The notes under the pieces were generated by a model, which saw only the letters and a program-made list of their open reading frames with translations, was not told the DNA's origin and searched no databases. A DNA stretch of 35,239 nucleotides from Alphaproteobacteria bacterium (lineage in GTDB: Bacteria > Pseudomonadota > Alphaproteobacteria > GCA-2746255). The translations under genes and the position numbers were made by a program. This document shows, piece by piece, positions 10,189 through 18,124 of this stretch. The DNA lies in the NCBI GenBank assembly GCA_021776275.1, contig JAJFGH010000181.1:1-35239 (forward strand). The letters are read 5' to 3'. Within the stretch, counting starts at the first letter, position 1. Each line of letters begins with the position of its first letter.

Positions 10189-11196
10189 ATGGCGGCGACT
10201 GGGAAACGGCAGGATATGGAGGGTGCGCTCGTTACCGAAGCGGTCCCACGGCGCTGGTGGCCTTTTTTTCTTAAACTGGCCGTCTCCACCCTCTTGATTG
10301 GTTTTCTCGTCGTGACCCACGATTTGAGCGAGGCGCTTTCGCGCCTTCGGGCCGTCGATCGGTTCTGGTTCCTCGCGAATTTGTTGCTGCTTGGCGGCGG
10401 CATTTTCTTGGCGGCGCTGCGCTGGCGGATGGTCCTGGACGGTATCGGGGTCGCGCTTTCTTTTGCCGGCGTCTTGCGCATTGTCTTTGTCGGCCTCTTC
10501 TTCAATCAGGTGTTGCCTTCTTCGATTGGCGGCGACGCCGTGCGGGCGTGGCAAATCCATCGCCTGGTCGCCTCGGCGGGCGTCGCGCTGCAAAGCGTGC
10601 TTCTCGATCGCCTTGCCGGTCTCGGCGGCCTGGTTCTGCTGGTGATGGCAGGGCTTCCCCTGCTCTTTCGGATGACGGCGGATGGCGCCGCCCAATTTGC
10701 CATGATGGGGCTGGCCTTTGCCGCGATCCTGGGCCTGGCCATGATCTTGACAGCCGACCGGCTGCCGCTGGCCTTCCTGGGGGGGCGTCTCCATCGGGGG
10801 CTGATGGGGATTGCAAGGGAGGGGCGCGCGTTGTTGCTTGCTTCCAGGCGGGGGCCTTCCGTCCTTGGCCTTTCCTGTGGGATACATGTTTTTTCCGCCC
10901 TTTCCGTTTTCTGCCTTGCGCAAGGGTTGGGGATCGCGTTGGGTTTGTTTGAAAGTCTGGTGCTGGTTCCACCGGTTATTCTGTTGATGGTTTTGCCGAT
11001 TTCGCTTGCCGGGTGGGGCGTGCGGGAAGGCGCCATGATCGCGGCGCTTGGCTTTGTCGGGGTGGCGCCCGCCGATGCCCTTATTTTGTCGATTGCGTTT
11101 GGGCTTAGCGTGTTGCTCACCAATTTGCCGGGCGGCGCCCTTTGGTTTCTTACGCGCAACGCCGCGCCGATGCGGCAGGAGGCCGTGGAAAAATGA
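10189..11196 (+). CDS. Lysylphosphatidylglycerol synthase TM-region / AglD / YbhN-like integral membrane protein
   Basis: LLLGGGIFLAALRWRMVL, GLFFNQVLPSSIGGDAVRAWQIHRL, LLDRLAGLGGLVLL, GWGVREGAMIAALGFVG are typical of the LPG-synthase-TM (UPF0104) family; strongly hydrophobic. Confidence 0.85.
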   Translation: MAATGKRQDMEGALVTEAVPRRWWPFFLKLAVSTLLIGFLVVTHDLSEALSRLRAVDRFWFLANLLLLGGGIFLAALRWRMVLDGIGVALSFAGVLRIVFVGLFFNQVLPSSIGGDAVRAWQIHRLVASAGVALQSVLLDRLAGLGGLVLLVMAGLPLLFRMTADGAAQFAMMGLAFAAILGLAMILTADRLPLAFLGGRLHRGLMGIAREGRALLLASRRGPSVLGLSCGIHVFSALSVFCLAQGLGIALGLFESLVLVPPVILLMVLPISLAGWGVREGAMIAALGFVGVAPADALILSIAFGLSVLLTNLPGGALWFLTRNAAPMRQEAVEK

Positions 11197-12623
11197 CGCA
11201 GACAATGCGCAAGCGCGAAATCTCCGAATTTTTCGACGGCCTTGCGGGCGAGCGGGAGAAGTGGCTTGCCCGCAACCGGTTTTTTCACGAGGACGACCAC
11301 AATTATCTGCGCTTTCTGGTTCCGGAAGGCTTGCGCGTTCTCGAGCTTGGCTGCGGCACAGGCGAGGGGCTTCGGGCGCTGCGCCCCTCTCACGGGGTCG
11401 GCGTCGATCTCAGCGGCCCGACGATCGATTTGGCGCGCACCAAGCATCCGGATCTCGAATTTGTTGCCGGCGATATTGAAGACCCCGCCACCCTTGAGAA
11501 GCTGGGTGGGCCATTCGATGCCATCGTTCTTTCGGATACCATCGGCTACCTTGAGGATTGCCAGGCCTTGCTGGCGTCTCTGCACCCGCTTTGCACGTCG
11601 CAAACGCGCCTCGTCCTTGCCTATTATTCGCCCCTTTGGGAGCCGGTTTTGTGGCTTGCCGAGCGGTTCGGCGCCAAGATGCCGCAACCGCCGCTGAATT
11701 GGATTACGTCGGACGATTTCACCGGCCTTCTGGATTTGGCCGATTTCGAAGTCATCAAGCGGGAATGGCGGCAAATTCTTCCGAAACGTTTTTTCGGGCT
11801 GGGCAGGCTGGTAAACCGGTTCTTGGGCACCCTCCCCATTCTTCGCCGGCTTTCGCTTCGCCATTACGTGGTTGCCAGGTCGCGCCGGCACGTGGCGCAC
11901 CGGCCTTTTTCCACAAGCGTCATCGTTCCCTGCCGGAACGAGCGCGGAAATATCGAGGACGCGGTTCGCCGCACGCCGCGCTTTTGCGAAGAATTGGAAA
12001 TCCTGTTCGTTGAGGGGAACAGCTCCGATGGCACCTTTGAAGAATGCGAACGCGTGCGGGCCGCTTATCCGAGCCTGAACATTCGTGCCTTTCGCCAGGA
12101 TGGAAAAGGCAAGGGCGATGCCGTCCGCAAGGGCTTTCAGGAGGCGCAAGGGGATGTGCTGATGATCTTGGACGCCGACCTCACGACGCCGCCGGAATCC
12201 CTGCCGAAATTTTACGATGCGATCGCCAGCGGCAAGGGGGAATTCATCAACGGCACGCGGATGGTCTATCCGCTGGAGAAGGATTCGATGCGCTTTTTGA
12301 ACTATTGGGCGAACCGGGTCTTTGCATGGATTTTTTCCTGGCTTTTGAATCAGCGATTCACCGACACGCTTTGCGGAACGAAAGTGCTTTGCCGGGAGGC
12401 CTATGAGCGCATTGCCGACAACCGGGCCTATTTCGGCGATTTCGATCCGTTCGGCGATTTCGATCTAATTTTCGGCGCGGCAAAATTGAACATGAAAATC
12501 GTCGAGGTGCCGGTCCGTTACGCCAGCCGAAACTATGGCACGACGCAGATCTCGCGTTTCCGCCATGGCTGGCTATTGCTGCAGATGGTGGTTTTCGCCT
12601 ATCGCAAACTTAAGGCGTTTTAG
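11193..12623 (+). CDS. Bifunctional protein: N-terminal SAM-dependent methyltransferase fused to family-2 glycosyltransferase
   Basis: N-terminal motif LRVLELGCGTGEGLRAL (SAM binding); C-terminal TSVIVPCRNERGNIEDAV...EILFVEGNSSDGT...DGKGKGDAVRKGFQEAQGDVLMILDADLTTPPE (GT2, DPM1-like). Start ATG 11193 overlaps the upstream TGA by 4 nt. Confidence 0.9.
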   Translation: MTQTMRKREISEFFDGLAGEREKWLARNRFFHEDDHNYLRFLVPEGLRVLELGCGTGEGLRALRPSHGVGVDLSGPTIDLARTKHPDLEFVAGDIEDPATLEKLGGPFDAIVLSDTIGYLEDCQALLASLHPLCTSQTRLVLAYYSPLWEPVLWLAERFGAKMPQPPLNWITSDDFTGLLDLADFEVIKREWRQILPKRFFGLGRLVNRFLGTLPILRRLSLRHYVVARSRRHVAHRPFSTSVIVPCRNERGNIEDAVRRTPRFCEELEILFVEGNSSDGTFEECERVRAAYPSLNIRAFRQDGKGKGDAVRKGFQEAQGDVLMILDADLTTPPESLPKFYDAIASGKGEFINGTRMVYPLEKDSMRFLNYWANRVFAWIFSWLLNQRFTDTLCGTKVLCREAYERIADNRAYFGDFDPFGDFDLIFGAAKLNMKIVEVPVRYASRNYGTTQISRFRHGWLLLQMVVFAYRKLKAF

Positions 12624-12628
12624 CTTCG

Positions 12629-13351
12629 ATGGATCCGCGTCTGGCCGAACATCGCCGGCAGTGGGAAGGAAAGCCGGTCCTTCGAGCGATCTACACGGAT
12701 CTTTATCGGCGGATGGCGGCGCGGCTTGCGCCGGGACGAAGCCTGGAAGTCGGCGGTGGCTCTGGAAATCTGAAGGCCTTTGCACCGGAGGTCGTCGCGA
12801 CGGATTTTTTGGAGGCGCCCTGGCTGGATGCGGTTGCCGATGCCCAGGTGCTGCCCTTTTCGGACGCAAGCTTCGAGAACATCGTGCTCTTCGACGTGCT
12901 GCACCACCTTGCGCGCCCGCGTGCGTTTTTCGAAGAAGCGGCCCGCGTCCTAGGAAAGGGCGGACGGCTGGTGATGGTAGAGCCTGCCATTACGCCCCTA
13001 AGCGGGCTTTTTTACCGTTTCTTGCACCCGGAGCCGGTTGCCCTTTGCGTCGATCCCCTGGCCGATCAGGAGACGGGCCAGGCGCGCGATGCCTTCGAGG
13101 CAAACCAAGCCATTCCCACCCTTCTTTTTGGCAGGCAGCAGGGGGCCTTTCAGCAGGCCTTCCCGCAATTTCGGATTTCGGAAACGGCCTTTCTCAGTCT
13201 TTTCGCCTACCCTCTTTCCGGTGGGTTTCGCCCCTGGAGCCTGATTCCCGCAGGCGCCGTGCAGGCCGTGCTGCGCATCGAGGACGGTTTGCTTCCCCTG
13301 CTTGGGCCCTTGATGGGGTTTCGGCTGCTCATCGTGCTGGAGCGGCTTTGA
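12629..13351 (+). CDS. Class I SAM-dependent methyltransferase
   Basis: PGRSLEVGGGSGNLKAFAPEVVATDFLEAPWLD...LPFSDASFENIVLFDVLHHLARPRAFFEEAARVLGKGGRLVMVEPAI. Confidence 0.88.
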   Translation: MDPRLAEHRRQWEGKPVLRAIYTDLYRRMAARLAPGRSLEVGGGSGNLKAFAPEVVATDFLEAPWLDAVADAQVLPFSDASFENIVLFDVLHHLARPRAFFEEAARVLGKGGRLVMVEPAITPLSGLFYRFLHPEPVALCVDPLADQETGQARDAFEANQAIPTLLFGRQQGAFQQAFPQFRISETAFLSLFAYPLSGGFRPWSLIPAGAVQAVLRIEDGLLPLLGPLMGFRLLIVLERL

Positions 13352-13437
13352 TGGAAGGGGCGTTTGACTGGATCGAGAAGAAGGGGAGGCTTATAGAAAT
13401 GCTCACCGCGCCCAGTAGGGGCGGAACGCTCCGATGA
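13351..13437 (+). CDS. Putative 28-aa bridging micro-ORF (MEGAFDWIEKKGRLIEMLTAPSRGGTLR)
   Basis: Start ATG 13351-13353 overlaps the upstream methyltransferase stop (TGATG at 13349-13353); stop TGA 13435-13437 overlaps the downstream flippase start (ATGA at 13434-13437). Translation not demonstrated. Confidence 0.35.
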   Translation: MEGAFDWIEKKGRLIEMLTAPSRGGTLR

Positions 13438-14681
13438 TCGCCCGCGGTATCGCTTTCGCCACGCTCGGCGGGCTGGTTGCCCGCGGGGTGACCGTGCTCA
13501 TTCCGGTGATGGTGGCGCAGGTCTATGCGCTTGGCGTCGAGACGGACGCATTTTTTCTCGCGGCGGCGGGCATTCTTTTTTGGGGAACGACGATGGGGCT
13601 TCTTTTGGAAGCGTCGATCGTCTCAAGGTTGATCAAGCGCGATGCGGCGGAACGCTGGGCGCTGATTTTTCGTGCCGGGTTCCTGCTTTCCGGTTTCACC
13701 CTGCTGCTTGGCGGTGCATTGGTGGCGGGCCTTTGGGCGTTTCCATGGGCGGAGGAAAGTGCCGCCCTTGTTGCCCGGACGCGGCTGCTTTTCGTCGCGC
13801 TTTCGCCCCTTCTGATCCTCAATATCTGGATCAGCCTGGTTTCCGGCTGGTTGAACGCCGAGCGGCGCTTTGCCACCGTCGCCGCCTCGCCCGCGCTTCT
13901 GGGGCTTTTTGTCTTGGGCGCGATGTGGTTTCTGCATGAAAGCTATGGGGTTTACGCGCTTGTCATCGGTTATCTGTTGGGCGAGCTTGCGCGGCTTGGT
14001 TTTCTTGGCACCAGCCTGCTTCGCCATTCTCCCTTTGCCGGCTTTTCCCGGAAGGGGGAGCCGGTGGCGCCCTATTTCCGAAACATCGGGCTGCAATGGG
14101 CCGGCCTTTCGCTGTTGAACGGCAATCCCCTCGTCGACCGGTTGATGGCGGGCGGGCTTGCGGAAGGTTCCGTGAGCACGCTCGAGCTGATCGAGCGCGT
14201 CTATCTCGTGCCCGTCGGGGTGCTTGGCTGGGCGGTGCTTTCCGTGATGACGACGGCCTGGGCCCATGCCCAGGACGAAACGGCGCGCCAATGGCAAAGC
14301 ATCCGCCGCGCGGTCGGCGCTACGCTTTTCGGCGGCGCGGCGATTGCGTTTTTTCTGGGGCTTTTTCATCAGCCCTTGCTGGCATTTCTTTATGGGCCGC
14401 CCGGGGCGGCGGTGTGGTCGGAGGCGGGCGGGCGCGCCTTTCTTTTCCTTGTCTGGGGGCTGCCGTTTCAGCTTGCAACCCTGACGCTTTGGCGCGCGGC
14501 AATGCTGGGTCAGGGGATGGGACGGCAGATCCTTCTGCTTGGTATTTTTGCTTTCTCGCTGAATGCGCTTGGGGATTTTATTCTGCGAGATCTCTGGGGG
14601 CTTTCCGGAATTACCGCCGTGACAGGGTTTACATTCCTCTGTACGTTTCTATTCCTATTTCGTTTGATCCGGTCCCCATAA
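13434..14681 (+). CDS. MurJ/MviN-like (MOP superfamily) lipid-linked glycan flippase
   Basis: Multi-TM protein; GLVARGVTVLIPVMVAQVYALGVETDAFFLAAA, WISLVSGWLNAERRF, LLNGNPLVDRLMAGGLAEGSVSTLELIERVYLVPVGVLGWAVLSVMTTAWA resemble MviN/MurJ layout. Confidence 0.75.
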   Translation: MIARGIAFATLGGLVARGVTVLIPVMVAQVYALGVETDAFFLAAAGILFWGTTMGLLLEASIVSRLIKRDAAERWALIFRAGFLLSGFTLLLGGALVAGLWAFPWAEESAALVARTRLLFVALSPLLILNIWISLVSGWLNAERRFATVAASPALLGLFVLGAMWFLHESYGVYALVIGYLLGELARLGFLGTSLLRHSPFAGFSRKGEPVAPYFRNIGLQWAGLSLLNGNPLVDRLMAGGLAEGSVSTLELIERVYLVPVGVLGWAVLSVMTTAWAHAQDETARQWQSIRRAVGATLFGGAAIAFFLGLFHQPLLAFLYGPPGAAVWSEAGGRAFLFLVWGLPFQLATLTLWRAAMLGQGMGRQILLLGIFAFSLNALGDFILRDLWGLSGITAVTGFTFLCTFLFLFRLIRSP

Positions 14682-14692
14682 GCCTCTTCGCC

Positions 14693-15568
14693 ATGGTGCA
14701 AGAACCACAACGCTGTTTTCTCGCCAAGCCCGGCCCGCCGATTGAAGAATGGCGCGCCGCCTCGCAATTGCTGTCGCTTCCGCCCGAGCGAAAAGTTTTT
14801 CGCTGTGGCGATGTCGCCTGGCTTCATCCCATGCCAACTTTCGAGGAGTGCAAGGCGCTCTATTCGGAGGCGTATTACAATTGCCGGGATGCAGCGTGCC
14901 CTTTTAGCTGCATCGAGGGCCGGCAGCTCGAATATTTTGGACGGCGGGTAAAACGCATTGCCGATCGTCTGGGGCGCAAGCCGGAAAGCCTTCTCGATAT
15001 CGGGGCGGCCAGCGGCTTTTTTGTCCGGGCGGCGCGCGATCAGGGCGTCGCTGCCGAAGGCGTCGAGCTTTCGGGCTGGGCCTGCGAAGAAGCAAGGCGG
15101 GCACATGGCATCGAACTTTTCGAAGGCGATCTTCTCCGCGACGAATTGCCGCTGCGGCCCCATTACGACGTCATCGTCATGAACCACGTGTTGGAACATT
15201 TGTTGGATCCGCTTGCCTATCTGGATCGCATTCACGATTTGCTGGCGCCGGATGGCCTGCTGGTGGTCGAAATCCCGCAGCAATTCATCAATCCGATCGA
15301 TTTGCTTTACCGGGCGGCGCGCTATCGCCGGCCCTATAACCTCGCTTCTCTGCACCATCCTTATTTTTACAGCGTCCCAAGCGTGCTGCGCCTGATGGAG
15401 ATGGGGGGCTTTCAGACCGAGCATGTAATGACCTGGCTTCCCGAGCAGGTGTTTCATTTGTACAACCCGATCATCACGCGCCCCTTGCAGGCGATGCTTT
15501 GGCTTTCGGATCGCCTTGCCAAGCGCGGCCATGTCATCGAAATTTTTGCGACGCCGGAAACGGCCTGA
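14693..15568 (+). CDS. SAM-dependent methyltransferase (methyltransferase_23-like)
   Basis: SLLDIGAASGFFVRAARDQGVAAEGVELSGWACEEARR...YDVIVMNHVLEHLLDPLAYLDRIHDLLAPDGLLVVEIPQ; upstream part of the listed ORF (14096-14692) overlaps the flippase and is not used. Confidence 0.87.
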   Translation: MVQEPQRCFLAKPGPPIEEWRAASQLLSLPPERKVFRCGDVAWLHPMPTFEECKALYSEAYYNCRDAACPFSCIEGRQLEYFGRRVKRIADRLGRKPESLLDIGAASGFFVRAARDQGVAAEGVELSGWACEEARRAHGIELFEGDLLRDELPLRPHYDVIVMNHVLEHLLDPLAYLDRIHDLLAPDGLLVVEIPQQFINPIDLLYRAARYRRPYNLASLHHPYFYSVPSVLRLMEMGGFQTEHVMTWLPEQVFHLYNPIITRPLQAMLWLSDRLAKRGHVIEIFATPETA

Positions 15569-15575
15569 CGCAGCC

Positions 15576-16742
15576 TTACGAAGACCGATCGGCCCGGCCT
15601 TCGCGGCCTAGCAGTTCGCGGTAAAGCGCTATCGTTTGTTCAACCACCAGGCGTTCGGAAAAATTCTGTGCGACGAAGGCGCGGCCTTTCTTTCCCAAAC
15701 CCACGCGAAGATTTTCATCTTCGGAAAGGCGCAAGATCGCCTTCGCCAAGGCCCCGGCATTCCCGGGAGGGACAAGCAGGCCCGTTTCCTCTGGCCGCAC
15801 GACGTCCCTGCAGCCCGGAACGTCCGTGGCAATGATCGCGCGGCCACAGGCCGCCGCTTCAAGCAGCGATTTCGGCAGGCCTTCCCGGTAGGAGGGGAGG
15901 ACGGCGAAATGGGCTTCTTGCCATATGCGCCGCACATCGCTTTCAAATCCGCGCCACTCGACAAGGCCCTCGGCCGTCCATGCCTCCAATTGGCTTGCCG
16001 GGATGGACGTCGGATTTTCCTCGTCGGGCATGCCGAAAAGAAGGACGCGGAGGGATGCGCCCTGGTTGCGAAGGGCGCGCGCGGCGGCAATTAAATCCGG
16101 CACGCCCTTGTCGGCCAGCATGCGGGAAACCATGGCAAGGGCGACCGGCCGGCCGGTCGGTTCCGGGAGGGCCCGGAAATGTTCGGTATCGACGCCGGAG
16201 CCTGGAATCACCACCATGCGTTTCGGATCGACACCCGCTCTTTCTTCAAGCATCTTCCGGTCGTCCGCATTTTGCACGATTACTTTGCCGGTTACGCGAT
16301 TTAGCAGAAAGCCAAGTCCAAAACGCACCAGCGGGCGAAGCAGCCGCGCCCGCCAATTTGGAGAAGTAAACACAAAGCCAAGGCCTGCAAGCGCGTTCAC
16401 GGTGACCGGTACCCTCAGCACCCAAGCGGCGAAAGAGCCGTAAAGGACGGGTTTGATGGCCACATGATGGACGAGGTCGGGCCGTTCCTTCCGGTAGATG
16501 CGAAAGAGCGCGATGAAGGTGCCGACTTCACGAAAAGGATTGAGGCCGCGTCTTCGAAAAGGCAGCGGGATAAGATGAAAACCTTCGTCCTGAATCGCGG
16601 CGTCATGCTTCGTGACGTTGGTGGCGACGGCAACCTCCATGCCGGCATCCCGGGCGGCCCGCGCAATGGGAAGGCGGTGCGAGCAAAAATACCAATCCTC
16701 CGTTACCAAGAAGAGAATCTTTGCTTTTCGGGAAGGGGACAT
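15576..16742 (-). CDS. Glycosyltransferase family 4 (GT-B, group 1)
   Basis: KILFLVTEDWYFCSHRLPIARAARDAGMEVAVATNV...GSGVDTEHFR, VSRMLADKGVPDLIAAARAL, VLPSYREGLPKSLLEAAACGRAIIATDVPGCRDVV. Confidence 0.92.
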   Translation of the reverse strand: MSPSRKAKILFLVTEDWYFCSHRLPIARAARDAGMEVAVATNVTKHDAAIQDEGFHLIPLPFRRRGLNPFREVGTFIALFRIYRKERPDLVHHVAIKPVLYGSFAAWVLRVPVTVNALAGLGFVFTSPNWRARLLRPLVRFGLGFLLNRVTGKVIVQNADDRKMLEERAGVDPKRMVVIPGSGVDTEHFRALPEPTGRPVALAMVSRMLADKGVPDLIAAARALRNQGASLRVLLFGMPDEENPTSIPASQLEAWTAEGLVEWRGFESDVRRIWQEAHFAVLPSYREGLPKSLLEAAACGRAIIATDVPGCRDVVRPEETGLLVPPGNAGALAKAILRLSEDENLRVGLGKKGRAFVAQNFSERLVVEQTIALYRELLGREGRADRSS

Positions 16743-16869
16743 ATGTTACCTTGCCATGTCCTTAAAACGGACAGATCGGGGTCTTCTTTTTTTATCAACG
16801 GCCATTCCGCCACTTTTTGCAAAAAAGTTGCAAAGGTGTGGAGTGGAAGCCGGCAACGCGTAAGAAAGA

Positions 16870-18069
16870 ATGAAAAGAAACTTACTCATCGTCATCGGCG
16901 ATCTGGACGTTGGCGGCACGGCACGACATCTTACCCGAGTCCTTCCCCATCTCAATCGCGATATCTTTCAAGTCACCGTTTACACCTTGACCCATAAGGG
17001 CATGCTGGCGCCAATTCTGGAACGGGCGGGCATTCCCGTCATCGAGCCCTGGGGGGGCTCGCGCATTCGCAAGCTCGTGCCAAGAATTTTTCGCCTGGGG
17101 CCCTTATTTCCCCTGACGATACTGCGTTTGATGCTGGTGATGTGCCGGGTTCGGCCGGACGTCGTGCATTTCTTTCTTCCCATGGCCTATCTGGCCGGCG
17201 GCATATGCGCGCTTTGTATGGGCGTTCGCCATCCTGTGATGAGCCGCCGCAGCCTTTCCGTTTACCAGCGCAGCCATCCCGTTCTTGCGCGGATGGAGCG
17301 GTGGCTGCATCGGCACATGCAGGCCGTGCTTGGAAACTCGGCGGCGGTGCTTGACGATCTTCGTAAAGAAGGCGTTCCGGAAGAAAGGCTGGGCCTTATC
17401 TATAACGGCATCGACCTTTCCCCTTTTGTAAAAAAGATAACGAGGAAAGAGCTGCTTCCTGCCCAGAACGTGAACGACGCGACGCTTGTTTTTGTGATTG
17501 TCGCCAATCTCATTCACTACAAGGGCCACGCGAATCTCCTGCGTGCCTTTGGAAAGGTGCAAGCGCGTTTGCCGAAAAACTGGGTGTTGCTTTGCGTCGG
17601 TCGCGACGACGGCATCGGCGACGAGTTGATGGCGCGCGCCCGCGAAAATAGGATCTTCCGGAACGTGCGTTGGCTGGGGCCACGTTCGGATACGGCACAG
17701 CTTTTGATGGCGTCGGACATCGGCCTGCTTTGTTCGGACGAAGAAGGGTTTTCAAACAGCCTCCTCGAAGGGATGGCGGCGGGCCTGCCGATGGTCGTGA
17801 CGGACGTTGGCGGCAATGCCGAGGCGGTCGTGGATGGCGAGACGGGTTTCGTTGTGCCGTCTCGGGATCCGGAGCGCCTTGGCGAGGCCATCCTGAAGCT
17901 TGTGGAAGATCCGGAACTTTGCCGGCGGATGGGAGAGAAGGGCCGGGAACGGATTAAGAAAAAATTCTCGGTTGAAACCTGCGTGCAGGCTTATGAGCAA
18001 CTCTATGCGGGGTTGATGGCTGGCGCCAAAAAACCCATTCGCGATTTTCTCCCGCATCAGGAAGATTAA
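16870..18069 (+). CDS. Glycosyltransferase family 4 (GT-B, group 1)
   Basis: MKRNLLIVIGDLDVGGTARHLTRVLPHL...IYNGIDLSPF...CSDEEGFSNSLLEGMAAGLPMVVTDVGGNAEAVVDGETGFVVP. Confidence 0.93.
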   Translation: MKRNLLIVIGDLDVGGTARHLTRVLPHLNRDIFQVTVYTLTHKGMLAPILERAGIPVIEPWGGSRIRKLVPRIFRLGPLFPLTILRLMLVMCRVRPDVVHFFLPMAYLAGGICALCMGVRHPVMSRRSLSVYQRSHPVLARMERWLHRHMQAVLGNSAAVLDDLRKEGVPEERLGLIYNGIDLSPFVKKITRKELLPAQNVNDATLVFVIVANLIHYKGHANLLRAFGKVQARLPKNWVLLCVGRDDGIGDELMARARENRIFRNVRWLGPRSDTAQLLMASDIGLLCSDEEGFSNSLLEGMAAGLPMVVTDVGGNAEAVVDGETGFVVPSRDPERLGEAILKLVEDPELCRRMGEKGRERIKKKFSVETCVQAYEQLYAGLMAGAKKPIRDFLPHQED

Positions 18070-18070
18070 A

Positions 18071-18124
18071 ATGTGCGGCGCGGAACCGTTCGTCTTTTCT
18101 TCGTCCGGCAATCGGGTGGGATGA
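18071..18124 (+). CDS. Putative 17-aa leader/upstream ORF (MCGAEPFVFSSSGNRVG) in frame with asnB
   Basis: ATGTGCGGC... at 18071 ends in TGA 18122-18124 immediately followed by asnB ATG at 18125; lies between the GT4 stop (18067-18069) and asnB. Translation not demonstrated. Confidence 0.25.
   Translation: MCGAEPFVFSSSGNRVG

Noticed and set aside
8138-10297. 719-aa plus-strand ORF antisense to transketolase
   Set aside because: Lies entirely opposite a clearly conserved tkt gene; composition (Arg/Gly-rich, no domains) is the normal result of GC-rich codon bias in the mirror frame.
10135-12149. Large minus-strand ORFs (356 aa and 547 aa) opposite the AglD-like and MT-GT2 genes
   Set aside because: Mirror-frame artefacts; no recognisable motifs, and the plus-strand genes have clear family signatures.
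14096-14692. N-terminal extension of the 490-aa methyltransferase ORF inside the flippase gene
   Set aside because: Translation is Arg/Gly-rich and overlaps the flippase in another frame; ATG 14693 begins the methyltransferase-like sequence.
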